Part shown: positions 56,783-64,000 of the stretch, in pieces | Layout: each line of letters starts with the position of its first letter | Position numbering within the stretch: the first letter of the stretch is position 1 | NCBI RefSeq assembly: GCF_004792295.1 | Contig: NZ_SRRY01000002.1 | Location: forward strand, 496,001 to 560,000 | Length of the DNA stretch: 64,000 nt | Direction: 5' to 3' | Source: Pseudoalteromonas sp. MEBiC 03607 | GTDB taxonomy: Bacteria; Pseudomonadota; Gammaproteobacteria; Enterobacterales; Alteromonadaceae | Translations under genes and position numbers: made by a program | Notes under the pieces: model-generated | Told to the model about the DNA's origin: nothing | Database searches by the model: none | What the model saw: only the letters and a program-made list of their open reading frames with translations

Positions 56783-56824
56783 CTTAATCTTAGTTGGAAG
56801 GTGTTATTTTCGATTACATTTAGA

Positions 56825-57772
56825 TTAGGCAATGATTGATATTTCAGCAAGTAGGCAAACGCTGCAGTTTCTGCCTCGATGTTTGGCTTGATACAGTGCT
56901 TTGTCAGCACATTTTATCAATTGTTCAGAATCTAAGTTTTCGTGCCCCTGCAAGGTAGCGCTGCCAATACTTATAGACACCGTTGTCGCTTCTGGGTTTG
57001 GGTGGGTGATATTTAACGCTTTGACATTAGCTAATAGTTTATGAGCTATATACTGAGCCCCTTGGATATCAGTATCTGGTAATACACATAAGAACTCTTC
57101 ACCACCAAAACGCACAGTGGTGTCGGTTGAGCGGTTAACACTTCTTTTAATCTCTTGAGCGACTAACTTTAAACACTCATCACCTTGTTGGTGGCCGAAA
57201 GTGTCGTTGTATTCTTTAAACCAATCGATATCGATCATTAACACCGAAAGAGGATTATCATAACGTTTTGCTAAACGAATATTTTGCTCAAGTGTACTTT
57301 TTAAGTAGCGTCGGTTATTTAACCCTGTGAGGCTGTCTTGTTCGCACATTGTTTTTAGCAGGTCAGCTTGCTTTTTGATGGTTAAGTGAACATTAACTTT
57401 ATTCAATAAGATATTGCCGTATACGGGCTTAGAGACAAAATCAACACCGCCCACTTGCCAGCATTTATCCTGAGCTTCAAGATCCATGATTGAGGTAATA
57501 AAAATAACCGGGATATGACTGTACTGAGAGTGTGCTTTTAACTGCTTACATACATCTAAACCATTTGTGTTGCCTAGATTAACATCTAAGAGGATTAAAT
57601 CAGGAGAGTGAGACTCGCACATGGGCAAAACACTCTCACCGCAATCGGCGGTGAGAGTTTTAAAATGCGGAGCAAGTAAACTTTCAATCACTGTTGTATT
57701 AATTGGTTCGTCATCAACTATTAAAATAACAGACTCATCAAGTTTTAAATCGTTGGCTGCCAAAGGTTGCAA
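56825..57772 (-). CDS. response regulator diguanylate cyclase (REC-GGDEF)
   Basis: A 315-residue regulator. The receiver domain has VILIVDDEPINTTVIESLL, Asp in LILLDVNLGNTNGLD and Lys in DFVSKPVYG. The GGDEF domain has DSLTGLNNRRYLKSTL, MIDIDWFKEYNDTFGHQQGD and RFGGEEF, so it is an active-looking cyclase. An RxxD inhibitory I-site (RSTD) lies five residues upstream of GGEEF. The start is a TTG at 57772 supported by AGAGGA 6 nt upstream; no in-frame ATG exists before the receiver. It is upstream of the hybrid kinase on the same strand, forming a probable operon. Confidence 0.88.
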   Translation of the reverse strand: MQPLAANDLKLDESVILIVDDEPINTTVIESLLAPHFKTLTADCGESVLPMCESHSPDLILLDVNLGNTNGLDVCKQLKAHSQYSHIPVIFITSIMDLEAQDKCWQVGGVDFVSKPVYGNILLNKVNVHLTIKKQADLLKTMCEQDSLTGLNNRRYLKSTLEQNIRLAKRYDNPLSVLMIDIDWFKEYNDTFGHQQGDECLKLVAQEIKRSVNRSTDTTVRFGGEEFLCVLPDTDIQGAQYIAHKLLANVKALNITHPNPEATTVSISIGSATLQGHENLDSEQLIKCADKALYQAKHRGRNCSVCLLAEISIIA

Positions 57773-57890
57773 AATGATTCCTCTAGTTGTTGTATAAAGC
57801 GTAGCCGCATTTTTTAAATTCCTATAGTTAAAGGTGCTAAAAAATAATTTTAATTGGCGATGGCAATAATAAAGGACTAGAGTTTTCTTA

Positions 57891-59171
57891 ATGATTTTAA
57901 AAGAGGCGACGGAAGTGCTTTTTACTCATCAAGAGAACAAACCCAGTAAAATTATGGTTGTTGATGACGAGCCAACAAGCTTAATGATTATGTTAGAGGC
58001 TTTAAACGACCTTGGTGAGATTGAATGTGTCGATAATGGCGCTGAGGCGCTTAAAAAAGCGGTTTTATTTCAACCAGATGTTATTTTACTTGATATTGAA
58101 ATGCCAGATATGGATGGCTTTGAGGTTTGTAGACAGCTTAAAAACAACCCTATCACCCAATCAATTAGTGTCATATTTGTAACTTCACACAATGGACAAA
58201 AATTTGAATACCAGAGTTTTGCAAGCGGTGGTATCGATTTAATCATTAAACCTGTCGATTTAACTATTTGTCGTTTAAGAGTACAAAATCAATTAAAAAT
58301 CAAACATCAAGAAAGACAAATTCTTGCAGCAAAAAATGATATTTCAACATTGGTTGAGCAAGTTCCTGTTTATATATCTTACTGGTCAAAAACAGAGGAA
58401 AATTTATTTAGTAATGATGAAACCGCCCATTGGTTTGCAAAAAGCAGTGAGCAAATGCTTGGTTGTTTCGCTAAAGATGTATTACCTGAAAAGCTGTATG
58501 AGGCTTTTCATCGTTGTATAACTGAAGGCATAGAACAAGAAGTTTTAAATATACAGTTGCCCAGTCCTCGTAATAGGATTGAATATGTTAGAGCGCAAAT
58601 ACATTTAAAAGTAATAGAGCAAGAGGTTACTGGTGTCATTCTTACTCTTTCGGACATCACCTCTATTACCAATACAAAAAAACAGCTATCGAATGAATCA
58701 GAACGTCTACGAGTTATGCTCAATTCGATTGGTGATGCAGTGATTGCCACGGACAACAACGCAATAATTAACTTTATGAACCCCATTGCAGAACGTTTGA
58801 CGGGATGGCATGCCGATGACGCAAAAGGCAGGCATATTGAAGAAGTTATGAACCTAGTTGATGCATCATCAAATACACGCTTAGTGAATCCTATTTTAGT
58901 TGCTTTAAAAGAGCATCGTATTGTTGCAATGGCCCTTAATAGCCAATTGGTTGGTTTTGATGGCCGTGTTCATCGTGTTGAAGACTCTGCTGCTCCTATT
59001 CGTGATATTGAAAACAACATTATTGGTGGCATCATCGTTTTTCATGATGTCAGTGAGTCGGTAGCAATGGCAGTAAAAATGACCCACTTGGCAAATCATG
59101 ATTTATTGACAGATTTGCCTAACCGAGTTTTGCTACATGATAGGGTGGTTCATGCGTGTAAAGTCGCCTAA
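57891..59171 (+). CDS. REC-PAS-PAS-GGDEF N-terminal fragment (broken composite gene)
   Basis: A 426-residue product. It contains a receiver domain (KIMVVDDEPTSLMIMLEALN; Asp in VILLDIEMPDMDG; Lys in IIKPVDL), two PAS-like domains (about 155-265 and 270-395), then the opening of a GGDEF domain, LANHDLLTDLPNRVLLHDRV, which stops at a TAA (59169-59171). The next codons continue the GGDEF domain in the same frame, so this is the front of a c-di-GMP protein broken by one stop codon. Alone it can sense and receive phosphate but has no cyclase. Confidence 0.82.
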   Translation: MILKEATEVLFTHQENKPSKIMVVDDEPTSLMIMLEALNDLGEIECVDNGAEALKKAVLFQPDVILLDIEMPDMDGFEVCRQLKNNPITQSISVIFVTSHNGQKFEYQSFASGGIDLIIKPVDLTICRLRVQNQLKIKHQERQILAAKNDISTLVEQVPVYISYWSKTEENLFSNDETAHWFAKSSEQMLGCFAKDVLPEKLYEAFHRCITEGIEQEVLNIQLPSPRNRIEYVRAQIHLKVIEQEVTGVILTLSDITSITNTKKQLSNESERLRVMLNSIGDAVIATDNNAIINFMNPIAERLTGWHADDAKGRHIEEVMNLVDASSNTRLVNPILVALKEHRIVAMALNSQLVGFDGRVHRVEDSAAPIRDIENNIIGGIIVFHDVSESVAMAVKMTHLANHDLLTDLPNRVLLHDRVVHACKVA

Positions 59172-59177
59172 AGCATG
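59169..59177 (+). other. in-frame TAA inside the GGDEF domain
   Basis: Codons GTC GCC TAA AGC ATG AAA keep one frame. Removing the TAA would give a single product of about 823 residues from 57891 to 60362 with REC-PAS-PAS-GGDEF-EAL order. The ATG five bases after the stop could allow reinitiation. Confidence 0.85.
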
Positions 59178-60362
59178 AAAAAAAGTGTGGCTTTGATGTT
59201 GATAGATATCGACCACTTTAAATATTTAAATGACACATTAGGGCATCATAAAGGCGATTTGATTATAAAGCATGTTGCCAATCGGCTAGAGTCATTGCTT
59301 GATTTAAATACTACACTCGCACGTATTGGTGGCGATGAGTTTGTGGTGCTGATCCCCGATGTAAAATCGACAAGTAACGTAGATAGTATTGCTCTAGAAA
59401 TTATAAATACGATGGCAATGCCTTTTCGCATTGATTGCCAAGATTATAACTTGTCTGTGAGTGTTGGTGTGAGTATGAATCCAAACGACTCATCTACCGC
59501 AGAAGAGCTTATGACTCATGCAGACGCTGCTATGTACAGAGCAAAAGAACAAGGGCGAAACCGGTTTTGTTATTACTCTGACGACTTAGAACATCAATTT
59601 AAGCAGCGTCAAAGCATTGAAAAGCTATTAAGAAATGCAATTGAACACGAAGAGATAGACGTTTATTACCAACCCAAGCTGGCTCTTGCCAGTGGGGAAA
59701 TTGTAGGCGTAGAGGCTTTAGTACGTTTACGGGATGAGAATAATAACCTTGTCTCGCCACTGGATTTTATTCCGCTTGCCGAAGAAACGGGCTTAATTCA
59801 TGCGTTAGGGTTATCGGTTTTAAAACAAAGTTGTGCTGCAGCCAAAGATTGGGCTGATAAAGGCTATAAAATAAAAGTAGCGGTAAATATTGCCGCGAAA
59901 CAATTTACTGACAAAAACTTTTGCAATACTGTTGCTCAAACACTCCAAGAGACAGGGCTTCCAAGTGAGTTGTTAGAGTTAGAGGTAACAGAAAGCGCAC
60001 TGATGCATGATTTCGAAGAAATCAAAAGTATGTTGAATAACCTAGCTTCGTTGGGGTTAGCGATTGCTATTGATGACTTTGGTACAGGTTATTCAAGTTT
60101 GTCATATTTAAAACTGTTTCCGGTGGATGTGTTAAAAATTGATCAGTCATTTATTCGCGATATGCTCACTGATACGCAAAGTATGGATATTGTTAGAACC
60201 ATTACAAGCTTAGCGCATACTCTAAATTTACAGATTGTAGCGGAAGGAATCGAAGAAAAAGCACATTTAGAGAGTTTAATTGAATTAGGCTGTGAGCTTG
60301 GGCAAGGGTATTATTTTTATAAACCAATGCCCAAAGAAGCGTTTGATGCGTTGTTAAATTAA
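59175..60362 (+). CDS. GGDEF-EAL C-terminal fragment (broken composite gene)
   Basis: A 395-residue product starting inside the GGDEF domain: MLIDIDHFKYLNDTLGHHKGD, ARIGGDEFVVLIPD and a full set up to YRAKEQGRNRF. A complete EAL domain follows: EVDVYYQPKLAL-like start, GVEALVRLRD, NIAAKQFTD, LELEVTESALM, AIDDFGTGYSSLSYLKLFP, LKIDQSFI, VAEGIEEKAHL and GQGYYFYKPM. The EAL should be active. The missing N-terminal 30 residues of GGDEF mean the cyclase half is probably incomplete here. No clear SD precedes ATG 59175. Its stop overlaps the mntP stop in a shared TTAA. Confidence 0.82.
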   Translation: MKKSVALMLIDIDHFKYLNDTLGHHKGDLIIKHVANRLESLLDLNTTLARIGGDEFVVLIPDVKSTSNVDSIALEIINTMAMPFRIDCQDYNLSVSVGVSMNPNDSSTAEELMTHADAAMYRAKEQGRNRFCYYSDDLEHQFKQRQSIEKLLRNAIEHEEIDVYYQPKLALASGEIVGVEALVRLRDENNNLVSPLDFIPLAEETGLIHALGLSVLKQSCAAAKDWADKGYKIKVAVNIAAKQFTDKNFCNTVAQTLQETGLPSELLELEVTESALMHDFEEIKSMLNNLASLGLAIAIDDFGTGYSSLSYLKLFPVDVLKIDQSFIRDMLTDTQSMDIVRTITSLAHTLNLQIVAEGIEEKAHLESLIELGCELGQGYYFYKPMPKEAFDALLN

Positions 60363-60931
60363 GCCATAGTATGACTGTACAAAATACCGCAGCCAATTAA
60401 CACTAGAGCTATACCACCAATCGCTTCAGCTTTTTTACCAACCCAGCCACTGATGACATTGCCAAGTAATGAACCAATAGTGACCATTATCGTTGTTGCA
60501 AGGCCAATCATGGCGGCTGCTAAGTAAATGTTTACTTTCATGAATGCGAGGCTGATACCCACTGTCATAGCATCAATACTAGTACCAACAGCAGTAAGTA
60601 AGGTGGCCATTAACGAGCGTTTATTTGTTGCTGTTAATGTATCGTCTTCATCGTCATCTTCTTTACGGCTTTCAAGCAACATATGAACACCTAGGCCTAC
60701 CAATAGCACAAAAGCAATCCAGTGATCATAGGCTTCAACATATTCAGCACCTGCACTGCCAATTAGCCAGCCAATAACAGGGGCAATGGCCTCAATACAG
60801 CCGAAAATCAAACCCAATTTAATCGCACTTAAAACGCGCGGGCTTTTTAGTGTACTGCCTTTAGTGATTGATGCGGCAAATGCATCGGTAGACATAGCAA
60901 GAGATAATACACTCAGAGTAACAATGTTCAA
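60359..60931 (-). CDS. mntP: manganese efflux pump MntP
   Basis: About 190 residues with six membrane helices. The paired acidic motifs AMSTDAFAASI and SIDAMTVGISLAF are the signature of MntP, which exports Mn(II); the second half ends with KKAEAIGGIALVLIGCGILY, as in E. coli. The start TTG at 60931 reads MNIVTLSVLSLAMSTDAF, matching the usual MntP N-terminus, with GGGGCG about 10 nt upstream. The in-frame GTG at 60967 lies inside a palindrome and adds residues absent from the family. A charged EDDDEDD loop is present. No yybP-ykoY riboswitch was recognised in the short leader. Confidence 0.9.
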   Translation of the reverse strand: MNIVTLSVLSLAMSTDAFAASITKGSTLKSPRVLSAIKLGLIFGCIEAIAPVIGWLIGSAGAEYVEAYDHWIAFVLLVGLGVHMLLESRKEDDDEDDTLTATNKRSLMATLLTAVGTSIDAMTVGISLAFMKVNIYLAAAMIGLATTIMVTIGSLLGNVISGWVGKKAEAIGGIALVLIGCGILYSHTMA

Positions 60932-60949
60932 TTTTTGCGCCCCACAAAA

Positions 60950-60968
60950 AGTGCGTATTATACGCACT
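60950..60968. promoter_or_regulatory. 19-bp perfect palindrome upstream of mntP
   Basis: AGTGCGTAT (60950-60958), T, ATACGCACT (60960-60968). It sits just upstream of the SD and could be a metal-regulator operator or an RNA hairpin. Confidence 0.6.
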
Positions 60969-61019
60969 AGAACTTTAAACAGATAGGTTAATTTTTGTTT
61001 TTAGGGCTCTGTATTGAAC

Positions 61020-63143
61020 TTATAAAGCGCTATATTGATAGTTATTCATGAGTGTACCTTCAGCAGGTGTGAGTTTTGGCTCAAGTTGAATAAGCGCTTC
61101 ATAGACGCTTGGAGCGAGCTCTTTGAGTCGTTGTACCCGGCTAAAATGATTTTGCTCGAAATGGTTAACGAGCTTGAGTGCATTTGGCATATAGTCAACA
61201 AGAGTTTGCGTGTTATAACTTTGCTCAAGTGCTTGATCGAGAATATCTAGTCCTGGTTTTGAAAAGTCGTGGGGTACTCCCAATTTGATTAAAAACTCAA
61301 TTGCTGTATTTGAGTGATCAGTCGCATAAAAATACATATCCATGTCAAATGTATCTGTTAACGAAAAATCAAAACCATTTTCGGCTAATGATTGCCAATC
61401 TGATAGTGGAAGATTCTTCAGTAAGTAAAGGGCGCTTGGTGGAGTTGGGTTAGCTCTGCTTTGCCAAATAGCGTTCATTTGTTCGATATTTTCTAAGGTT
61501 TTTGCAAGCAGTAAATTCGTTTGGTGCGTGCTGAGTTTGGCACCCTGCGTAATAGTTGCGAGGGCATTAAAGTCGTTATTGTTAATTGCTTCTTTAAAGG
61601 CATCTGGTTGATAAGGGGTTTGTTGCCTTAAATCACGAAAATGCATGAGATGCCAGTAATGAACAAGCATGGGGTCAATCTCTTGCAACATGTCAGCGGT
61701 CAATGGGCCTTGGCGCGCTTCGAGTTGTGTTAATTCATCCATTGCTTGTGAGCGGGTTTTAATCGCTTCTAAATTACTTAAATCTTGTTCTACCTGTTGG
61801 CAGGTTTCATCAGCGGGTTTAAATTGTTGCTTTTGCTTTTCGTAGGCACGCAGCGCGTCTGAAATAGCTGAATCATCTTTGCTTTGATGCTTGAAGGCTG
61901 CTTTGTTTGCAATCAGGGGAATATCGCTTAATTCATCAAATGCTTTTGCGGCAAATTGCTCACCTACGAACAATAAGCTGTTTGGTAAAAATGATGACTT
62001 AAACATCAACAAGCGATCTTCTGATGTGCCTCTCACATGCTCGCCATGGGCTTTGTAGCCTTTATCCTTAAGGTACTTTAATGTCTCTCGGTGTTTGTTT
62101 TCAATAGGTTGTACTTGACTGTTTGAGCTACCTTTTAAGTTAACAAGAGCGATATCCATCGCCGTGAATACATCGGGCAGATTGGTTGGCTCAATACCGC
62201 GCTCATTCAAAAGCTCTAATATCGGCACATTGAACTCACTGACTGCAACATCAGCCAGATTTAAATAGAGCTGCTCATGAATAAAATTATCACTCATGGC
62301 TGTTGGTACACCGCTTAACTGTGCCGTTTGCGCTATTAATGCTGCTATATACGTATTGGGTAAGTTGCTTTTTATGGCAATGGCTATGTCATTTATCGTA
62401 AAGTCTTTTGTCGATATGGCATTTTCAAATTCTGTCTCAGTTAAACTATGCGCGTTTAGAATAAATAAGATTGACGGCGAAATAAGTGCCGATGGACCTA
62501 GTTGAAAAGGTGATTTTAAATACGTATTAAAGTTATCAGTGTTATCTAATAATTTGTATAGCGCTGTTTTATTTACTTGCTCTGGGAGTGGTACGTCGAA
62601 CATGATTGAATGGGTATTAATGTTCAGAGACTCAGCATTAGATGTTAATTTTTTAACAGTGTCGGCATCAAAATAATCAACAACCTCAAGTCCTTGCCAG
62701 TTTTTTAATATACTTATTGAGTCTGCATACTGAAACTGCTCTTCGGCATTACTTTTAATTGCGTTTATCAGTAAGGACTCAAATGAGCGATAAGATATTT
62801 TGGTTAGTTCTGAATAACTTAAAATTTCTGAGAGGGGTAAATCGTCTTTGAGTGCTTGCTTAAGAGCAGCATCAATTTGGCTATGATCAGTGGCCGCTTG
62901 TGTGGCTTTTATACTTTGTTGCTCACACTTAAGCTTTGCAAGTCGTAACTTTTTTAGAGCTGATGCTTTGCTGGTGTTTTGTTTATTTACATCTTCAGTT
63001 ACAGAGCTCAGGCTAGCAACATTATTAGTGTGTATGGGCAATTTAGCAGTAACTGTCTCGCTTTGGGTCTGTTTATCAAAGTACAGGTAGGTTCCTACTG
63101 CACAAAGGCCTATAAATACTGTGAGTGAAATACCTTTTTTCAT
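61020..63143 (-). CDS. large membrane-anchored protein of unknown function
   Basis: About 707 residues from the ATG at 63143 (an upstream TTG in frame is less likely). An N-terminal hydrophobic segment (ISLTVFIGLCAVGTYLYF) could be a signal anchor. The rest is helical and acidic, with repeats of the type N/D-L/I-x-LL-E/x. These include ILELLNERGIEPTNLPD, TLKYLKDKGYKAHGEHV, WQSLAENGFDFSLTDTF and AIEFLIKLGVPHDFSKPG, which look like degenerate ankyrin-style helix pairs. A central Cys-containing linker has ETCQQVEQDL. Probably a periplasmic helical-repeat scaffold. No family was recognised, and no neighbour explains its role. Confidence 0.72.
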   Translation of the reverse strand: MKKGISLTVFIGLCAVGTYLYFDKQTQSETVTAKLPIHTNNVASLSSVTEDVNKQNTSKASALKKLRLAKLKCEQQSIKATQAATDHSQIDAALKQALKDDLPLSEILSYSELTKISYRSFESLLINAIKSNAEEQFQYADSISILKNWQGLEVVDYFDADTVKKLTSNAESLNINTHSIMFDVPLPEQVNKTALYKLLDNTDNFNTYLKSPFQLGPSALISPSILFILNAHSLTETEFENAISTKDFTINDIAIAIKSNLPNTYIAALIAQTAQLSGVPTAMSDNFIHEQLYLNLADVAVSEFNVPILELLNERGIEPTNLPDVFTAMDIALVNLKGSSNSQVQPIENKHRETLKYLKDKGYKAHGEHVRGTSEDRLLMFKSSFLPNSLLFVGEQFAAKAFDELSDIPLIANKAAFKHQSKDDSAISDALRAYEKQKQQFKPADETCQQVEQDLSNLEAIKTRSQAMDELTQLEARQGPLTADMLQEIDPMLVHYWHLMHFRDLRQQTPYQPDAFKEAINNNDFNALATITQGAKLSTHQTNLLLAKTLENIEQMNAIWQSRANPTPPSALYLLKNLPLSDWQSLAENGFDFSLTDTFDMDMYFYATDHSNTAIEFLIKLGVPHDFSKPGLDILDQALEQSYNTQTLVDYMPNALKLVNHFEQNHFSRVQRLKELAPSVYEALIQLEPKLTPAEGTLMNNYQYSAL

Positions 63144-63223
63144 ATTCAATCCATGGACTTAACTTGCAGAAATTGTATGGCTTTATATTGTGCTGTCAAC
63201 GACTTAGGGACGAAGAGCATAAA

Positions 63224-63252
63224 TAGCCGACAAACAACTGATTTGTCGACTA
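63224..63252 (-). terminator. possible terminator of ndh
   Basis: CGACAAA (63228-63234) and TTTGTCG (63242-63248), extended by TAG/CTA ends, lie after the ndh stop on the minus strand. A weak T stretch follows. Moderate quality. Confidence 0.4.
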
Positions 63253-63268
63253 TGTTTTGCACTGTAGC

Positions 63269-64000
63269 CTAATGCAGTTTCATTTTTGGCCTAACAACGC
63301 GCAGTACTTTTTCGCTGATCCACAATGCAAAGGTTTTTGCGCTGCCATGAATGGCACGTTGATGCATACGATAGAGCGAAATATACATAAATCGCGCTAT
63401 TTTCCCTTCAATAAAAAAGCTATTACTGGTTAAGTTACCCATTAAACTACCTACCGTGCTGTATCGTGACAAATTAACTAAAGAGCCATGATCACTGTAA
63501 GTAAAGGCACTGAGTGGCTGGTTTTTGAGTGTGGCTATTAGGTTTTTTTCAACACATTGTGCCATTTGATGGGCCGATTGCGCTCTTGGGGGCACTTGTG
63601 TGCCATCTTCTTGGGTAAATGCGCAGCAATCACCAATTACAAAAATGTCGTCGTTAACACTACTTTGCAGGTATTGATTCACCTTAATTTGATTATTGCG
63701 GGTGAGTTCAAAAATACCAATGTCTTTAATGAAATCAGGGGCTTTTACGCCTGCAGCCCAAACCATGATATCGGCTTTAATATGTTCATCGTTTTTGGTG
63801 ATAAAGCTGTTTTCTGTGGCTTCTTTTACTTGCGTGCCTTCGCGTACTGTTACTCCTAACTTAACCAGCTCTCGTTTAGCCGAATTTGCAATGCGCTCGG
63901 GTAAAGCGGGTAAAATTCGCGGCCCCGCTTCAATTAAATCAATGTGTAAGCGTTTAGCAGTCATTTTATTAAGGCCATACATTTTTAGCATGTCTGAGAC
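63269..64000 (-). CDS. ndh: NADH dehydrogenase type II (partial, 3' part)
   Basis: The C-terminal part, about 244 residues, of a single-subunit respiratory NADH:quinone oxidoreductase; the frame continues beyond the window end. Landmarks match E. coli Ndh: LIEAGPRILPALPERIANSA, the NADH/FAD-site segment ADIMVWAAGVKAPDF, IFVIGDCCAFTQ, VPPRAQSAHQMAQC, HGSLVNLSRYSTVGSLMGNL and the membrane-binding C-terminus IARFMYISLYRMHQRAIHG, ending VVRPKMKLH. It feeds electrons from NADH into the quinone pool without pumping protons. Confidence 0.95.
   Translation of the reverse strand, partial: VSDMLKMYGLNKMTAKRLHIDLIEAGPRILPALPERIANSAKRELVKLGVTVREGTQVKEATENSFITKNDEHIKADIMVWAAGVKAPDFIKDIGIFELTRNNQIKVNQYLQSSVNDDIFVIGDCCAFTQEDGTQVPPRAQSAHQMAQCVEKNLIATLKNQPLSAFTYSDHGSLVNLSRYSTVGSLMGNLTSNSFFIEGKIARFMYISLYRMHQRAIHGSAKTFALWISEKVLRVVRPKMKLH

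Noticed and set aside
60932..61019. yybP-ykoY Mn riboswitch upstream of mntP
   Set aside because: The leader is too short and the conserved cross-helix sequence is not present.

Overview
The window looks like chromosomal DNA of a marine gammaproteobacterium, most probably Pseudoalteromonas or a close Alteromonadales relative. The reasons are moderate A+T content, a chitinase/LPMO/chitinase cluster, many c-di-GMP and two-component proteins, a TonB-dependent receptor, a porin with a short PstS-like protein, and close similarity by recall to Gammaproteobacterial KatG, YbiT, HemH, RimK, MntP, Ndh and ArfA. The genus is inferred from gene content and recall only.

Layout: 1-8.4 kb is mostly housekeeping and stress genes: katG, the ABC-F ATPase ybiT, a chemotaxis receptor, and a porin plus PstS-like pair. 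From 8.6 to 19.3 kb the sequence is accessory. Intergenic arrays of a CACAGAG/CACAAAG-type repeat alternate with isolated cargo: a possible membrane-toxin/immunity pair, an EAL phosphodiesterase, a methyltransferase, an HNH nuclease, a membrane NERD nuclease and a LysR/DUF2798/monooxygenase module. From 16.2 to 23.8 kb there are two paralogous Cys-rich envelope proteins and a third with a similar N-terminus that carries seven 34-residue acidic repeats. From 23.9 to 34.6 kb come dgt, a nucleotide pyrophosphatase/phosphodiesterase, a RimK-type ligase, a BenE transporter with a cupin, hemH, and a divergent histidine kinase/response regulator pair whose HD-GYP output domain looks catalytically dead. 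From 34.9 to 41.3 kb are a TonB-dependent receptor, an Xre/RES toxin-antitoxin pair with a clear operator-promoter, a Kef-type antiporter and arfA.

The most coherent functional unit is the chitin cluster (41.7-49.2 kb): a GH18 ChiC-like enzyme, an AA10 LPMO and a ChiA-type GH18. All are secreted and carry repeated CBM5/12-like modules, so together they would bind, oxidatively cleave and hydrolyse crystalline chitin. From 49.5 to 64 kb are a MipA/OmpV protein, a solute-binding-like protein, a lone DUF2235 (Tle1-like) hydrolase, then a signalling block (hybrid kinase, REC-GGDEF cyclase, REC-PAS-GGDEF-EAL protein split by an in-frame stop), mntP, a large unknown envelope protein and the 3' part of ndh.

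Two dispersed repeat families dominate the non-coding DNA. Family A is CACAGAG/CACAAAG arrays, about 145 bp per unit where tandem. Family B is a REP-like hairpin GCGATTTTACATCGC with purine-rich flanks. They generate many spurious ORFs, which were left out. No tRNA, rRNA, CRISPR array, integrase or complete insertion sequence was seen. All family assignments come from reading motifs and from recall, with no database search.
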